A DNA stretch of 27,806 nt from CAZLYX01 sp964563885 (GCA_964563885.1 CAZLYX010000025.1:1-27806); one strand, 5' to 3'; shown: positions 1 to 8,771, numbered from the stretch's first letter. Numbers and translations: made by a program. The notes: generated from the sequence alone by a model not told the origin.

Positions 1-218
1 TGTACCGGTTGTCACGCCAGTGGCATCGCCGGGTAGCTAAGTTCGGAAGAGATAAACGCTGAAAGCATCTAAGCGTGAAACTCGCCTGAAGATGAGACTT
101 CCCTGAGGATTTAATCCTCCTAAAGAGTCGTTCTAGACCAGGACGTTGATAGGTCGGGTGTGGAAGTGCAGCAATGCATGGAGCTAACCGATACTAATTG
201 CTCGTGAGGCTTGACTCT
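1..218 (+). rRNA. 23S ribosomal RNA, 3' end (partial)
   Basis: This is the last roughly 218 bases of 23S rRNA, recognised from the conserved 3' domain: GTACCGGTTGTCACGCCAGT near the left edge, then GAAAGCATCTAAGCGTGAA, and the closing CTCGTGAGGCTTGACTCT. The 5' part lies outside the window. The exact 3' end is estimated by comparison with the usual bacterial 23S terminus and may be off by a few bases. The 5S gene follows after about 160 bases with no tRNA between them. Confidence 0.97.
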
Positions 219-380
219 ATCATTTGAAGAATTTCATTTGAAGAAAAGCTTACTGAAGTCATGTGTTGTATTTAATACACGCATGCGATACACATTACCC
301 TGTGTAGTTTGAATGTTGATTAAGGCACAATTGATGAAGATCAGTTGTGTAAAAACGGCTTACCGATTTGTACAGTTTAA

Positions 381-495
381 GTCTGGCGGCCATAGCGAGT
401 TGGTCCCACTCCTTCCCATCCCGAACAGGACAGTGAAACGACTCAGCGCCGATGATAGTGTGGATACCCATGTGAAAGTAGGTCACTGCCAGGCA
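381..495 (+). rRNA. 5S ribosomal RNA
   Basis: The gene begins TCTGGCGGCCATAGCGAG and ends with CACTGCCAGGCA, so the two ends pair as the 5S terminal helix. The internal CCCATCCCGAACAGGACAGT is the conserved loop region. Length is about 115 bases, normal for 5S. It is the last gene of this rRNA operon. The 23S-5S spacer (about 219-380) is AT-rich, holds a short direct repeat around TTGAAGAATTTCATTTGAAG, and encodes nothing I recognise. Confidence 0.97.
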
Positions 496-503
496 CCCAT
501 TCA

Positions 504-540
504 GAAAGCCCCTGTTGAAAAACAGGGGCTTTTATTTGTT
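504..540 (+). terminator. rRNA operon terminator
   Basis: A 10-bp perfect stem AGCCCCTGTT / AACAGGGGCT (507-516 and 521-530) with a GAAA tetraloop is followed by TTTATTTGTT. It sits 12 bases after the 5S gene and is a textbook intrinsic terminator closing the rRNA operon. Confidence 0.93.
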
Positions 541-714
541 TGCTGCAAATGGAAATTCATTAATGTTCTGATTGTTTTGTGTTGACTAGTAATGGTAATA
601 ATAGATTGCTAAGTGATTATATATTGGGTAATATCAATTTATTCGTGCTTCTAAAAAGGGTTTAGTTTAGGAGTAGCGGACCATAAAACCTAAGGACACA
701 TGAAAGGGATTGAT

Positions 715-1014
715 ATGAAGCAATGGATATTAGGGGTATTTGCGGCGCTGAGTATGGGTTTAGCTTTTGCTGCGGTGAACATTAATACGGCTGGGGTTGA
801 AGAGTTGAAGGCATTGCCTGGTATTGGCCCGAGTAAGGCGGCGGCGATAGTAGCGTATCGAGATCAGCATGGTAAGTTTAAGAGTGTTGATGAATTGAAG
901 CAGGTTAAGGGAATTGGTGAGGGTATTTACCAGAAGCTGAAAGAAGAAGCGGTGGTGGGTGGTGTAGCGGTTAAGGGTGCAGCGGTTCCGGCTTTGAAGC
1001 CAAAGCTTAAGTAA
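715..1014 (+). CDS. comE: ComE/ComEA-type DNA-binding competence protein
   Basis: A small secreted helix-hairpin-helix protein of 99 aa that in Neisseria binds incoming transforming DNA in the periplasm. Residues 1-19 from the chosen start form a signal peptide (MKQWILGVF...GLAFA), and the mature protein begins AVNINTAGVEEL. Two hairpin motifs follow, LPGIGPSKAAAI and VKGIGEGIYQKL, then a short Ala/Pro/Lys-rich tail typical of neisserial ComE. An in-frame ATG at 700 with AAGGA close upstream would add five residues (MKGID). I prefer 715, which has GAAAGGGA at good spacing and gives a normal signal peptide. In Neisseria gonorrhoeae several identical comE copies lie just after rRNA operons; the same arrangement is seen here. 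It ends in its own terminator. Confidence 0.93.
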   Translation: MKQWILGVFAALSMGLAFAAVNINTAGVEELKALPGIGPSKAAAIVAYRDQHGKFKSVDELKQVKGIGEGIYQKLKEEAVVGGVAVKGAAVPALKPKLK

Positions 1015-1046
1015 GCTAGGCAGTAAGGGTTAGTTTGTAGTGATTG

Positions 1047-1084
1047 AGGCTGTTCGGGCGTGTGCTCGGGCAGCCTTTGCTTTT
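1047..1084 (+). terminator. comE terminator
   Basis: A 13-pair hairpin (1047-1059 with 1064-1076, loop GTGT, three G-U pairs) with AGGCTG / CAGCCT at its base is followed by TTGCTTTT. It lies 33 bases after the comE stop and before the convergent protease remnant. Confidence 0.75.
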
Positions 1085-1141
1085 GGGGGAAAGGGCTGAA
1101 AAAGTGTTGAGGAATGTTTAATTTAGGTTAAAAGCAGCAGT

Positions 1142-1672
1142 TTAGGAGAGGGCGCTGACAACGCTGGCTACTGCAGACATGATGCTGCGCACGAACGGGC
1201 TCATGATGGCGCCTAAGATGCCAGTCATGAGTAGCAGTAGGATCACCCAGGTGCCGTAGGCTTCGGTCTTTTGGAACTGTTGTGATAAGCGAGGGGGTAG
1301 AAAGGTGTCGATAAAGCGGCCGCCATCTAGGGGCAGGATAGGCATCATGTTGAGTACGAAAAGAACAGCGTTGATCATCACTCCGTAATAGCCCATTTGC
1401 TGTAGCGGGTATTGGAATGATGCGGGCACGAAGGCTGCCGCTACCATGGCGAGACCCCATAAAAAAGCCATAGCCAAGTTAGAAAGAGGGCCTGCGATGG
1501 CGACAACACGCATGCCAATGCGAACATTACGCAAGTTGCGTGTTTGTACCGGTACTGGCTTAGCCCAACCAAACATAAATGGGGTGAACATAAAAGTTAA
1601 CAAAGGGACGAGAAGAGTGCCGACAGAGTCTATGTGGGCTAATGGATTAAGGGTGAGGCTGGGATAGCTCAC
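1142..1672 (-). pseudogene. Site-2 protease/M50 family membrane protein, 5'-truncated
   Basis: This encodes the C-terminal part of an M50-type membrane metalloprotease (RseP/YwhC-like rhomboid-unrelated site-2 protease). The family landmarks seen are LNPLAHIDSVGTLLVP near the start, GPLSNLAMAFLWG in the middle, and the metal-binding NMMPILPLDGGRF. Several hydrophobic segments are present. What is missing is the first transmembrane segment with the HExxH zinc motif, which in full-length relatives lies some 40-50 residues before the LNPLxHID motif. The frame has only six codons between an upstream TAA and the GTG at 1672, and I found no HExxH in any frame of the upstream minus-strand sequence. 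The junction carries an oddly doubled peptide, YPSVSYPS. It is most likely a decayed gene; a functional short protein without protease activity is possible. Confidence 0.7.
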
Positions 1673-1940
1673 CGATGGATACGCCGATAATTAAAATTTA
1701 GTTTCTTTATTTTCAGGCCGTCATACGTTGATAGCTTAATCATAGCCATTCTCTAATGATTAATGAGCATTAAAATCAATGTATAGAATAATTTAAAGAT
1801 GTAAAACGTTATGTAATGTACAGATATAGTGGTAGCTAGGAATGCCGATTATTGGAGATGGCATGGCGAAGATAGGTTAAGTTTATAAGCCATTGGTTTT
1901 ATTAATGTAAGTAACTATTTGGCTAGAGGAAAAAAGCAGC
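1673..1940. other. AT-rich gap without a recognisable gene
   Basis: About 320 bases separate the truncated protease from speA. No open frame with a recognisable product is present on either strand. The part next to the protease would be expected to hold its lost N-terminus but does not. The last 60 bases before speA hold the probable speA promoter. Confidence 0.6.
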
Positions 1941-1947
1941 TTCAATA

Positions 1948-1956
1948 TGTTATGAT
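1948..1956 (+). promoter_or_regulatory. Possible extended -10 promoter of speA
   Basis: TGT-TATGAT (TG at 1948-1949, hexamer 1951-1956) reads as an extended -10 element about 37 bases ahead of the speA start. No good -35 box is visible, which extended -10 promoters can lack. A ribosome binding site AAGGGA lies at 1982-1987. Confidence 0.4.
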
Positions 1957-1992
1957 GTGTATCAGTTTAGTTGAAATTTATAAGGGATTACT

Positions 1993-3885
1993 ATGACTTG
2001 GTCTGTAGCAGATAGTGCGAGTTTATATGGGATTCGTCATTGGGGTGACCGTTATTTCTCTGTTAATAAAGAAGGGCATGTAGTAGTAAAACCCAATGGC
2101 AGCAGTGAAGTTGAGGTAAGTCTATATGATTTGGTCGGTAAACTTAATGAACGTGATCAAGATTTACCCATACTATTTCGCTTTCCAGATATTCTTCAAG
2201 ATAGAGTAGCACGTCTTTGTACCGCATTTAATCGCTCAATCCGCAAAAATAATTATCAGGGTGAATACATGGCGATTTACCCGATTAAAGTCAATCAGCA
2301 GGAATCAGTAGTCAAGAATATTATTGTGCCAAAAAATGACGAAGTGTCCATCGGCTTGGAGGCTGGCTCTAAACCAGAGCTGATGATTGTATTGGCTTTT
2401 GCTCCTAAGGGTGGCACGATTGTATGTAATGGTTATAAAGATCGAGATTTTATCCGCTTGGCTTTAATGGGGCAGCGTTTAGGACATCAGGTCTTTATCG
2501 TGATTGAAAAAGAATCTGAAGTTGACCTTGTAATAGAAGAGTCTAAAAACTTGGGCATTAAAGCCAATTTAGGCTTAAGAGTGAGATTATCTTCATTGGC
2601 ATCGAGTAAATGGGCGGATACAGGTGGTGATAAAGGTAAATTTGGTTTGTCGGCAGCACAATTGATTTCAGCTAGCGAGAAGCTAACAGCTGCTGGGTTG
2701 GCTGAGCACGTGAAATTAATGCATTTTCATATGGGCTCACAAATTTCTAATATTGCAGATTATCGAATCGGCTTTAAAGAAGCTGTACGATATTTTGCAG
2801 AGTTGAGAGGATTGGGATTGCCGATTGAATATGTTGATGTGGGTGGTGGATTAGGGGTTGATTATGATGGCACACACTCCCGCAATGACAGCTCAGTAAA
2901 CTACGATATGGGCGAGTATTCTCATGTTATTGTTTCAATGTTGGCAGAGTATTGTGAGGAATATAATCTCCCACAACCCCATATCTTTTCAGAATCTGGC
3001 CGAGCCATGACTGCTCATCATGCAGTATTGGTAATGAATGTCACCGATGTAGAAAGGCTACCTGAAAGCATTCCTGCTCTTCAAAATCAAGAAGATTTAT
3101 CGTTCGCAACTAAGAAGCTCATTGCCTATCTGGATGTAAATGATCGTGAAATGGCAACGGAAACCTATTATCGAATTGGGCATTACCTTACCGAAGTAAT
3201 CGAACTATATTTGGATGGGAAAGTATCTTTAAAAGAGAAAGCACTAGCAGAGCAGCTACATTCTGTATTGTGTATTCGTTTGAAAAAGCAATTACAAGCG
3301 AGCCAGCGCTCACAAAGACAAGTTTATGATGATTTAACCGACAAATTGGCAGATAAATATTTTTGTAACTTTTCTGTTTTTCAGAGCTTGCCAGACACTT
3401 GGGCAATCGGACAAGTATTGCCGATTATGCCAATACATCGGCTAAATGAAAAACCAACTCGACGTGCTGTTTTGCAAGATCTTACTTGTGATTCTGATGG
3501 CAAAGTTAGCCAATATGTAGATCAGCAAAGCATTGAAACAAGTATGCCCATACATGCTCTAAACTCAAAAGAGCATTATTTGTTGGGTGTTTTTATGGTG
3601 GGGGCTTATCAAGAAATTTTAGGAGATATGCATAACTTATTTGGCGATACAGATTCAGTTAATGTGTATGTGCGCGATGATGGCGAAGTTGTTCATGGAG
3701 GTATGGAAGAGCATGATACTGTTGAAGATATGCTGCGTTATGTGCATTTATCACCAGAAGAAGTACTCGATAAATTCGAAGAAAAGTTTCGTTGGGCAAA
3801 GCTAGATAGTCATGAGACAAGTTACTATTTTTCAAAAATAACCAGAGTGCTTAAGCAAAGCTCATACTTAGCTTTAGAAGAATGA
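1993..3885 (+). CDS. speA: Biosynthetic arginine decarboxylase
   Basis: This PLP enzyme converts arginine to agmatine, the first step of the agmatine route to putrescine. At 630 aa it is close to the family length (E. coli SpeA is about 658). The PLP-lysine motif is YPIKVNQQ with Lys99. Downstream come the barrel motifs HFHMGSQ, VDVGGGLGVDY and SESGRAMTAHH, and the C-terminal LTCDSDGK segment carries the conserved active-site cysteine of the second domain. The start has AAGGGA five bases upstream. No agmatinase (speB) or agmatine deiminase gene follows; the next gene is pilC on the same strand, 187 bases on. Codon use looks more AT-rich than in carB or the DUF58 gene. Confidence 0.96.
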   Translation: MTWSVADSASLYGIRHWGDRYFSVNKEGHVVVKPNGSSEVEVSLYDLVGKLNERDQDLPILFRFPDILQDRVARLCTAFNRSIRKNNYQGEYMAIYPIKVNQQESVVKNIIVPKNDEVSIGLEAGSKPELMIVLAFAPKGGTIVCNGYKDRDFIRLALMGQRLGHQVFIVIEKESEVDLVIEESKNLGIKANLGLRVRLSSLASSKWADTGGDKGKFGLSAAQLISASEKLTAAGLAEHVKLMHFHMGSQISNIADYRIGFKEAVRYFAELRGLGLPIEYVDVGGGLGVDYDGTHSRNDSSVNYDMGEYSHVIVSMLAEYCEEYNLPQPHIFSESGRAMTAHHAVLVMNVTDVERLPESIPALQNQEDLSFATKKLIAYLDVNDREMATETYYRIGHYLTEVIELYLDGKVSLKEKALAEQLHSVLCIRLKKQLQASQRSQRQVYDDLTDKLADKYFCNFSVFQSLPDTWAIGQVLPIMPIHRLNEKPTRRAVLQDLTCDSDGKVSQYVDQQSIETSMPIHALNSKEHYLLGVFMVGAYQEILGDMHNLFGDTDSVNVYVRDDGEVVHGGMEEHDTVEDMLRYVHLSPEEVLDKFEEKFRWAKLDSHETSYYFSKITRVLKQSSYLALEE

Positions 3886-3908
3886 TTGGTATAATAGAGA
3901 CGGTATAA

Positions 3909-3947
3909 ATAAATTGATGCATTAAAACCTTAAAAACATCAATTTAT
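3909..3947 (+). terminator. AT-rich hairpin after speA, possible terminator
   Basis: TAAATTGATG (3910-3919) pairs perfectly with CATCAATTTA (3937-3946) around a 17-base loop. It lies just after the speA stop. It lacks a clear T-tract, so it may be a weak terminator or an mRNA-end stabiliser rather than a true intrinsic terminator. Confidence 0.35.
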
Positions 3948-4072
3948 GCCTATCGTTCAGCAAATTAATGATATAAATATAAACAAAATTTACAATATAA
4001 AAATATGTAAACCTGAAGCGTAAAATAAGTATTTGTCTCTAGGGTTTACAACACATAATAGGTTAACGACTT

Positions 4073-7000
4073 ATGAACAATCCAATACATAACAAAAGTT
4101 TTAGACTGCGTCCCTGCGTTGCTACGATTTTACTAGCAATCTTGGCTCCACAGGCTTATGCCGCAGTAGAGCCGACTTTTCCATCCATACCTGTTTATCT
4201 AACTGGTGGCCAGTCCTCAGTTAGGCCTAATATGCTGTTGTTTATGGATAACTCAGGCAGTATGACAGAAGTAATGACAGACGGGCAGAGGCGAGATGTT
4301 GTTGCAAAAAAAGCTGCTAAGAATGTGATTACAGAATATAGAGAACAGTATCGATGGGGCCTAGCTTCATTCAATTCAAATAAAGTCCAAGGTGCTTTTG
4401 CAGGCGCAACAATAATCAAAAATATTGAAGATGTTGGCAGTGGTAATAATACTAAATTTAACAGTATTATTACAGCGATTGATGCTATTAGTTTTAATAC
4501 AGGTACACCTTCTACATCGGCCTATTATGATCTAACCCGATACTATCGGGGCATGAAGCTGGCTCATACACCCCAACAATATTCATCACCTATTCAGTAT
4601 CGTTGTCAAAAAAATTATATTATCTTTATCTCTGACGGCGTACCTAATACAACGCTGCTTTATACCTATAATAATGGCACAAAATCTACTCTATATCGCC
4701 AAACATTCCGGGCAACTTATAGGTATCCAAATGAGCCATATCATAATTTTCAGCCGCTTAGGCCTGCGTTTGATGAGAGTGGGCCATTTGGGCATGGTGC
4801 CACGGGAAAACCTTTTGTTGACTCACCTTCAAATCCTTATCATTTAGAAGTCGATGGACAGCCGAAGACATTCTTTGAAGGTGAATTTGACTGCTCAAAA
4901 ACAGATACTTGCTCAATGTACACCGAGTTGGGGATGTCACATTTTACCGAGATTGCCAATACTCAAGATATGGTGACTACAGGCAATGATGCTGAAGGAG
5001 TTTCATTTAATGACCCTAAATTTCGTAACCAAACGATTCAAACACATACAATTGGCTTAGGTGAAAACCCCGCAACCTTGCAGAATGCAGCAAAACGCGG
5101 TGGTGGTAAGTATACTTTTGCGACCAATGAGGCTCAATTAATTGAAGCATTAAAAGTGATCAATAGCCAAGTAAACGCAGCTAATCCTCGCTTTGTCAGC
5201 GTTGCGCCAATATCTTCTGCAGGTGCGGGTCAAGACATCACCACGACAGAGACTCTTTCTCTTAATACTGAAAAATGGTTTAGTCATTTACGCTTTTACC
5301 GCATGTTGGCAAACGGGCGAATAGATGAAGGTAATTTTAGCTTGCCTACTTATAACCCAGCTCAAGCAGTTACCGTGATCAGCACGTCAAACGGTGCGCA
5401 AGAGCTTGTTAATACCAATACCACACTTAATAATGCCACTTTTGCATTGCCTGCTAGCAGTGCGCCAGCTCAGTGGCAGAAATTGACACAATGGTTAAAT
5501 CGAAAAGCGGTAACAGATACAACTACAGGCTATCGTGAGCGAGATCAGTACAGTGAAGATCGTTATTTAGGTGATGTTATCGGCAGTAACTTGCAGGCGA
5601 TGGGCGTGAATGCAACAGATGCGCGCGAATTTATGGCGGTAGGTTCTAATGATGGCATGGTGCATGTTTATAAAAAATTTGGAGCCCAACAATCTGATTA
5701 TCAAGATGTATTCCAATATATTCCTGGCATGGCAAAACGCACCACGAGCACAGACACCATCAATACCAATTTACAATTTACAGCAGCAACCAATTATGGA
5801 GATCAAGCGGCTAACGCCCATAAGTTTTTTGTAAATGGTCCAATAAGTTGGTTTGAAACCTTTGATTCAAATAACCGTACCCGAGTAGCGTTAACAGGCA
5901 CATTAGGTGAGGGTGGTCGAGCTGCTTATGCATTGAATATTGGTGGAGTTAACCCTTCAGGCAATGCAATCGGTTTGCATGATTCTAAATCCAATTGGGT
6001 TGCGAATGTACCACTATGGGATACCTCTAGCCAGCAAATTGGTAATGCTAGTGCCGGTGTAGATGAGCATATGGGTTATACCTTTGGTGAGATTTTTAAT
6101 GGTCGCTTAGCACTAGCTGGCAGCACGACGGCTCGGGCAAGTGAGTATAAGAGTGATATTCGCTATGCCTCAGTATTAAGCAGTGGTTTAAACCCACAAG
6201 TGCGCAGTGATAATACTTATGCCTTGCCTTCTTTGTTTGTGCTAGATAGTTTAGGTGTAAGCGGCGGTGCTGATACTAATGGCTCGGTTAACAATGCGCC
6301 TATATCAGGCGTTGCAGCAGGTACTCTATTAAAACGAATTCAAGTAACCACAGCGGTTGCAGATAATGCGCGCTCAGATGCGCCAAGAGGTATGACTGCT
6401 GCGGTTGGATTGGATTTGGATAATGATGATGTTTTTGACGTGGCTTATGCAGGCGACCAAAATGGTAACGTATACCGTTTCGACTTCAGAGCAGCAGTTG
6501 CCAATTGGAGCGTAGAACGTATTTTTAAAGGTAATGAACAGCAGCCGATTACTGCTGCACCCACGGCATATAAAGGTAGTGATGGTCGAGTCACTGTATT
6601 GTTTGGAACGGGTAGTGCGTTGTATTCAAGCGATTTATCAGATAACGTACAACAGCGCTTCTATGGTATTCATGATCCTTTAGATGATAATCCTGCGGTT
6701 AGTGGCGATTTACCGACTACCCATACCAATTACCCAATGACACCGGCTAGCAATACCTTGGTGCAGCGCTCTTACGTACAAGAAATGGGCACTGATGGCA
6801 AGCCGACCCGCAATTATCAACAGAGTAGCCCTGTGGTGAACTTTTCTAAAGCACTGCATACTGGTTGGTTTGTGAACTTAACGAATAATGGAACTCTAGA
6901 AGGCGAACGTGTACTTGTTCGCCCTGAAGTAGCAGGCTCATTGAGGTATGGCGGCACGGTATTGTTCAATACGGCTATTTTCAAAGCCGCCGATACCACT

Positions 7001-7369
7001 GTTACCAACAGTTGTACACCACCAGCGGCAACCGCCTCTTCAGGTTTCATGATGGCTTTTGATGCAGAAAGTGGTAGTCGCCCAACTTCGGTGAGGTTTG
7101 TTAGAGATAATTTAGATTGGGTGGGCATGTCATTTAGCGGTAAGTTATCGTCGCTTAACTTGGTAACTGGAAATCAGTTTGTTCAAAATGCTTTTGGTAC
7201 CTCTAGGAGCGGTAAAAATAGAGAGTTAGGTAATCTAGCGCCAGCTCCTGATGGATGTCGCAATAATGTCTTGCGCATTGGCTTGGGAACAGATGATGGG
7301 CCTTTCTATATTGGAGCTTATTGCCAAGGGACAACTCTGCGTCGTATTTCTTGGCGTGAAATTTTCTAA
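4073..7369 (+). CDS. pilC: PilC/PilY1-type pilus-tip adhesin
   Basis: A 1098-aa secreted protein of the PilY1/PilC family, which sits at the type IV pilus tip or outer membrane and is needed for pilus assembly, adhesion and transformation in Neisseria. Residues 1-30 form a signal peptide ending PQAYA. A von Willebrand A-like segment follows, with a metal-site motif MDNSGSM (Asp59, Ser61, Ser63) and later HTIGLG. The C-terminal half is the PilY1 beta-propeller, with an EF-hand-like calcium loop DLDNDDVFD (Asp781, 783, 785, 789) followed by YAGDQNGNVYRFD. The N-terminal coding region has no long poly-G tract, unlike the phase-variable pilC genes of pathogenic Neisseria. The ribosome binding site is weak. 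It ends in its own terminator and appears to be a single-gene unit. Confidence 0.93.
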   Translation: MNNPIHNKSFRLRPCVATILLAILAPQAYAAVEPTFPSIPVYLTGGQSSVRPNMLLFMDNSGSMTEVMTDGQRRDVVAKKAAKNVITEYREQYRWGLASFNSNKVQGAFAGATIIKNIEDVGSGNNTKFNSIITAIDAISFNTGTPSTSAYYDLTRYYRGMKLAHTPQQYSSPIQYRCQKNYIIFISDGVPNTTLLYTYNNGTKSTLYRQTFRATYRYPNEPYHNFQPLRPAFDESGPFGHGATGKPFVDSPSNPYHLEVDGQPKTFFEGEFDCSKTDTCSMYTELGMSHFTEIANTQDMVTTGNDAEGVSFNDPKFRNQTIQTHTIGLGENPATLQNAAKRGGGKYTFATNEAQLIEALKVINSQVNAANPRFVSVAPISSAGAGQDITTTETLSLNTEKWFSHLRFYRMLANGRIDEGNFSLPTYNPAQAVTVISTSNGAQELVNTNTTLNNATFALPASSAPAQWQKLTQWLNRKAVTDTTTGYRERDQYSEDRYLGDVIGSNLQAMGVNATDAREFMAVGSNDGMVHVYKKFGAQQSDYQDVFQYIPGMAKRTTSTDTINTNLQFTAATNYGDQAANAHKFFVNGPISWFETFDSNNRTRVALTGTLGEGGRAAYALNIGGVNPSGNAIGLHDSKSNWVANVPLWDTSSQQIGNASAGVDEHMGYTFGEIFNGRLALAGSTTARASEYKSDIRYASVLSSGLNPQVRSDNTYALPSLFVLDSLGVSGGADTNGSVNNAPISGVAAGTLLKRIQVTTAVADNARSDAPRGMTAAVGLDLDNDDVFDVAYAGDQNGNVYRFDFRAAVANWSVERIFKGNEQQPITAAPTAYKGSDGRVTVLFGTGSALYSSDLSDNVQQRFYGIHDPLDDNPAVSGDLPTTHTNYPMTPASNTLVQRSYVQEMGTDGKPTRNYQQSSPVVNFSKALHTGWFVNLTNNGTLEGERVLVRPEVAGSLRYGGTVLFNTAIFKAADTTVTNSCTPPAATASSGFMMAFDAESGSRPTSVRFVRDNLDWVGMSFSGKLSSLNLVTGNQFVQNAFGTSRSGKNRELGNLAPAPDGCRNNVLRIGLGTDDGPFYIGAYCQGTTLRRISWREIF

Positions 7370-7388
7370 GTTATTAATTTTGACGTTA

Positions 7389-7417
7389 AAGCCGCCTAGA
7401 ATATAGGCGGCTTTTTA
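7389..7417 (+). terminator. pilC terminator
   Basis: A 9-bp stem AAGCCGCCT / AGGCGGCTT (7389-7397 and 7405-7413) with a 7-base loop runs into TTTTTATTG. It starts 20 bases after the pilC stop. Confidence 0.92.
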
Positions 7418-7421
7418 TTGC

Positions 7422-7450
7422 TTGATTTCGGTTGTGTTGTAGTTTAAAAT
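7422..7450 (+). promoter_or_regulatory. Predicted sigma-70 promoter of carA
   Basis: TTGATT (7422-7427) and TAAAAT (7445-7450) are separated by exactly 17 bases. Transcription would start near 7457, leaving a leader of about 184 bases before the carA start that contains a strong terminator-like hairpin. Confidence 0.55.
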
Positions 7451-7486
7451 GCAGTGCTTCTACAGCATGCACACGCTATGCCTCGA

Positions 7487-7535
7487 AAAGCACGTAACAC
7501 CATTTTATGATAAGTGGTGTGGCGTGTTTTTTTTT
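7487..7535 (+). promoter_or_regulatory. Terminator-like hairpin in carA leader (candidate attenuator)
   Basis: CACG (7491-7494) and ACACCATTT (7497-7505) pair with AAGTGGTGT (7512-7520) and CGTG (7523-7526), with a TA/GG internal loop, and nine T residues follow directly. This has the full form of an intrinsic terminator. pilC already has its own terminator 75 bases earlier, and a good promoter lies between the two, so this one probably acts on the carA transcript. An alternative pairing of ACACGC (7471-7476) with GCGTGT (7522-7527) would open its lower stem. Confidence 0.6.
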
Positions 7536-7640
7536 AGCCATACTCTAGGCTACTTGAATACAGCATCAAATTTAATGATTTAAACGCTTTTCAGGTAGCT
7601 ACTGCATCATATTCAATTATCAGGCAATAGGAATAACATC

Positions 7641-8771
7641 ATGACAACGCCCGCAATTTTAGTCTTAGCAGATGGTAGCGTCTTTCACGGCATCTCGGTT
7701 GGTTACAATGGTTCTACTTCTGGTGAAGTGGTATTTAATACATCGATGACTGGCTATCAAGAGAGCCTTACTGACCCATCCTATGCAAAACAAATTATTA
7801 CACTTACTTATCCGCATATCGGTAACACTGGAATCAATAGCGAAGATACAGAAAGCCGAGCTGTGTATGCGGCTGGTTTGGTTATCCGAGACTTGCCACT
7901 GCTTCACAGCAACTTTCGAGCCACTGAAAGTTTGCAGGAATATTTGGTACGCAACCAAACTGTAGCAATTGCCGATATTGATACCCGTCGCTTAACTCGT
8001 ATTTTGCGTGACAAAGGTGCTCAAGCTGGTGCGATTTTGACTGGTGAGCAGGCAAGCGAAACCAAAGCGCAGGAATTAATACAAGCATTTGGCAGCATGG
8101 TGGGTAAAGACTTGGCACAAGAGGTAACGTGCGATCAAGCTTATGAGTGGCACGAAGGTGAGTGGAAATTAGGACAAGGGTTTAGCAATCCTGCTAAGCA
8201 ATTTCATGTGGTGGCATATGATTTTGGCGTAAAAACCAGTATTTTGCGTATGTTGGCTGAGCGCGGTTGTCGTCTAACGGTGGTGCCTGCGAAAACGCCG
8301 GCAGAAGATGTGTTGGCGCTCAATCCAGATGGTGTGTTTCTATCGAATGGCCCAGGCGATCCCGAACCTTGCGATTATGCTATCGCAGCAGTGCAAGAAA
8401 TATTAGCCACTAAAAAACCAGTATTTGGTATTTGTTTGGGCTACCAGCTATTGGCTTTAGCGGTAGGTGCTAAGTCTCGCAAAATGAGTTTTGGTCATCA
8501 TGGCGATAATCATCCTGTGCAAGAACTAGCAAGCAAAAAAGTAATGATTACCAGCCAAAATCATGGTTTTGAAGTAGATGCAGATAGCTTGCCTGAGCAT
8601 GTAAGTATTACTCACCGTTCGCTATTTGATGGTTCACTGCAAGGTATTGAGCTGAAAGAGCAAGCTGCGTTTGGTTTTCAAGGCCATCCAGAAGCAAGCC
8701 CTGGACCGCATGACATGACTTATTTATTTGATAAGTTTATTGACAGTTTAAAAGCTGCTAAAAACGTTTAA
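7641..8771 (+). CDS. carA: Carbamoyl-phosphate synthase small (glutaminase) subunit
   Basis: This is the glutamine-hydrolysing subunit that supplies ammonia to CarB for carbamoyl phosphate, the shared precursor of arginine and pyrimidines. It has 376 aa, normal for CarA. The N-terminal small-subunit domain (SLTDPSYAKQIITLTYPHIG region) is followed by a class I glutamine amidotransferase domain with nucleophile Cys265 in FGICLGYQLL and the His349/Glu351 pair in FQGHPEAS. LSNGPGDPEPCDY forms the oxyanion-hole strand. An OsmC-like gene follows after 23 bases and is probably co-transcribed. The large subunit lies 1.5 kb further on, so the usual carAB adjacency is broken. Confidence 0.97.
   Translation: MTTPAILVLADGSVFHGISVGYNGSTSGEVVFNTSMTGYQESLTDPSYAKQIITLTYPHIGNTGINSEDTESRAVYAAGLVIRDLPLLHSNFRATESLQEYLVRNQTVAIADIDTRRLTRILRDKGAQAGAILTGEQASETKAQELIQAFGSMVGKDLAQEVTCDQAYEWHEGEWKLGQGFSNPAKQFHVVAYDFGVKTSILRMLAERGCRLTVVPAKTPAEDVLALNPDGVFLSNGPGDPEPCDYAIAAVQEILATKKPVFGICLGYQLLALAVGAKSRKMSFGHHGDNHPVQELASKKVMITSQNHGFEVDADSLPEHVSITHRSLFDGSLQGIELKEQAAFGFQGHPEASPGPHDMTYLFDKFIDSLKAAKNV

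Noticed and set aside
219..380. tRNA gene in the 23S-5S spacer
   Set aside because: No cloverleaf, GTTC-loop or acceptor stem could be found.
313..585. A 90-codon open frame over the 5S gene and terminator
   Set aside because: It lies across a clear rRNA gene and its terminator, so it is not coding.
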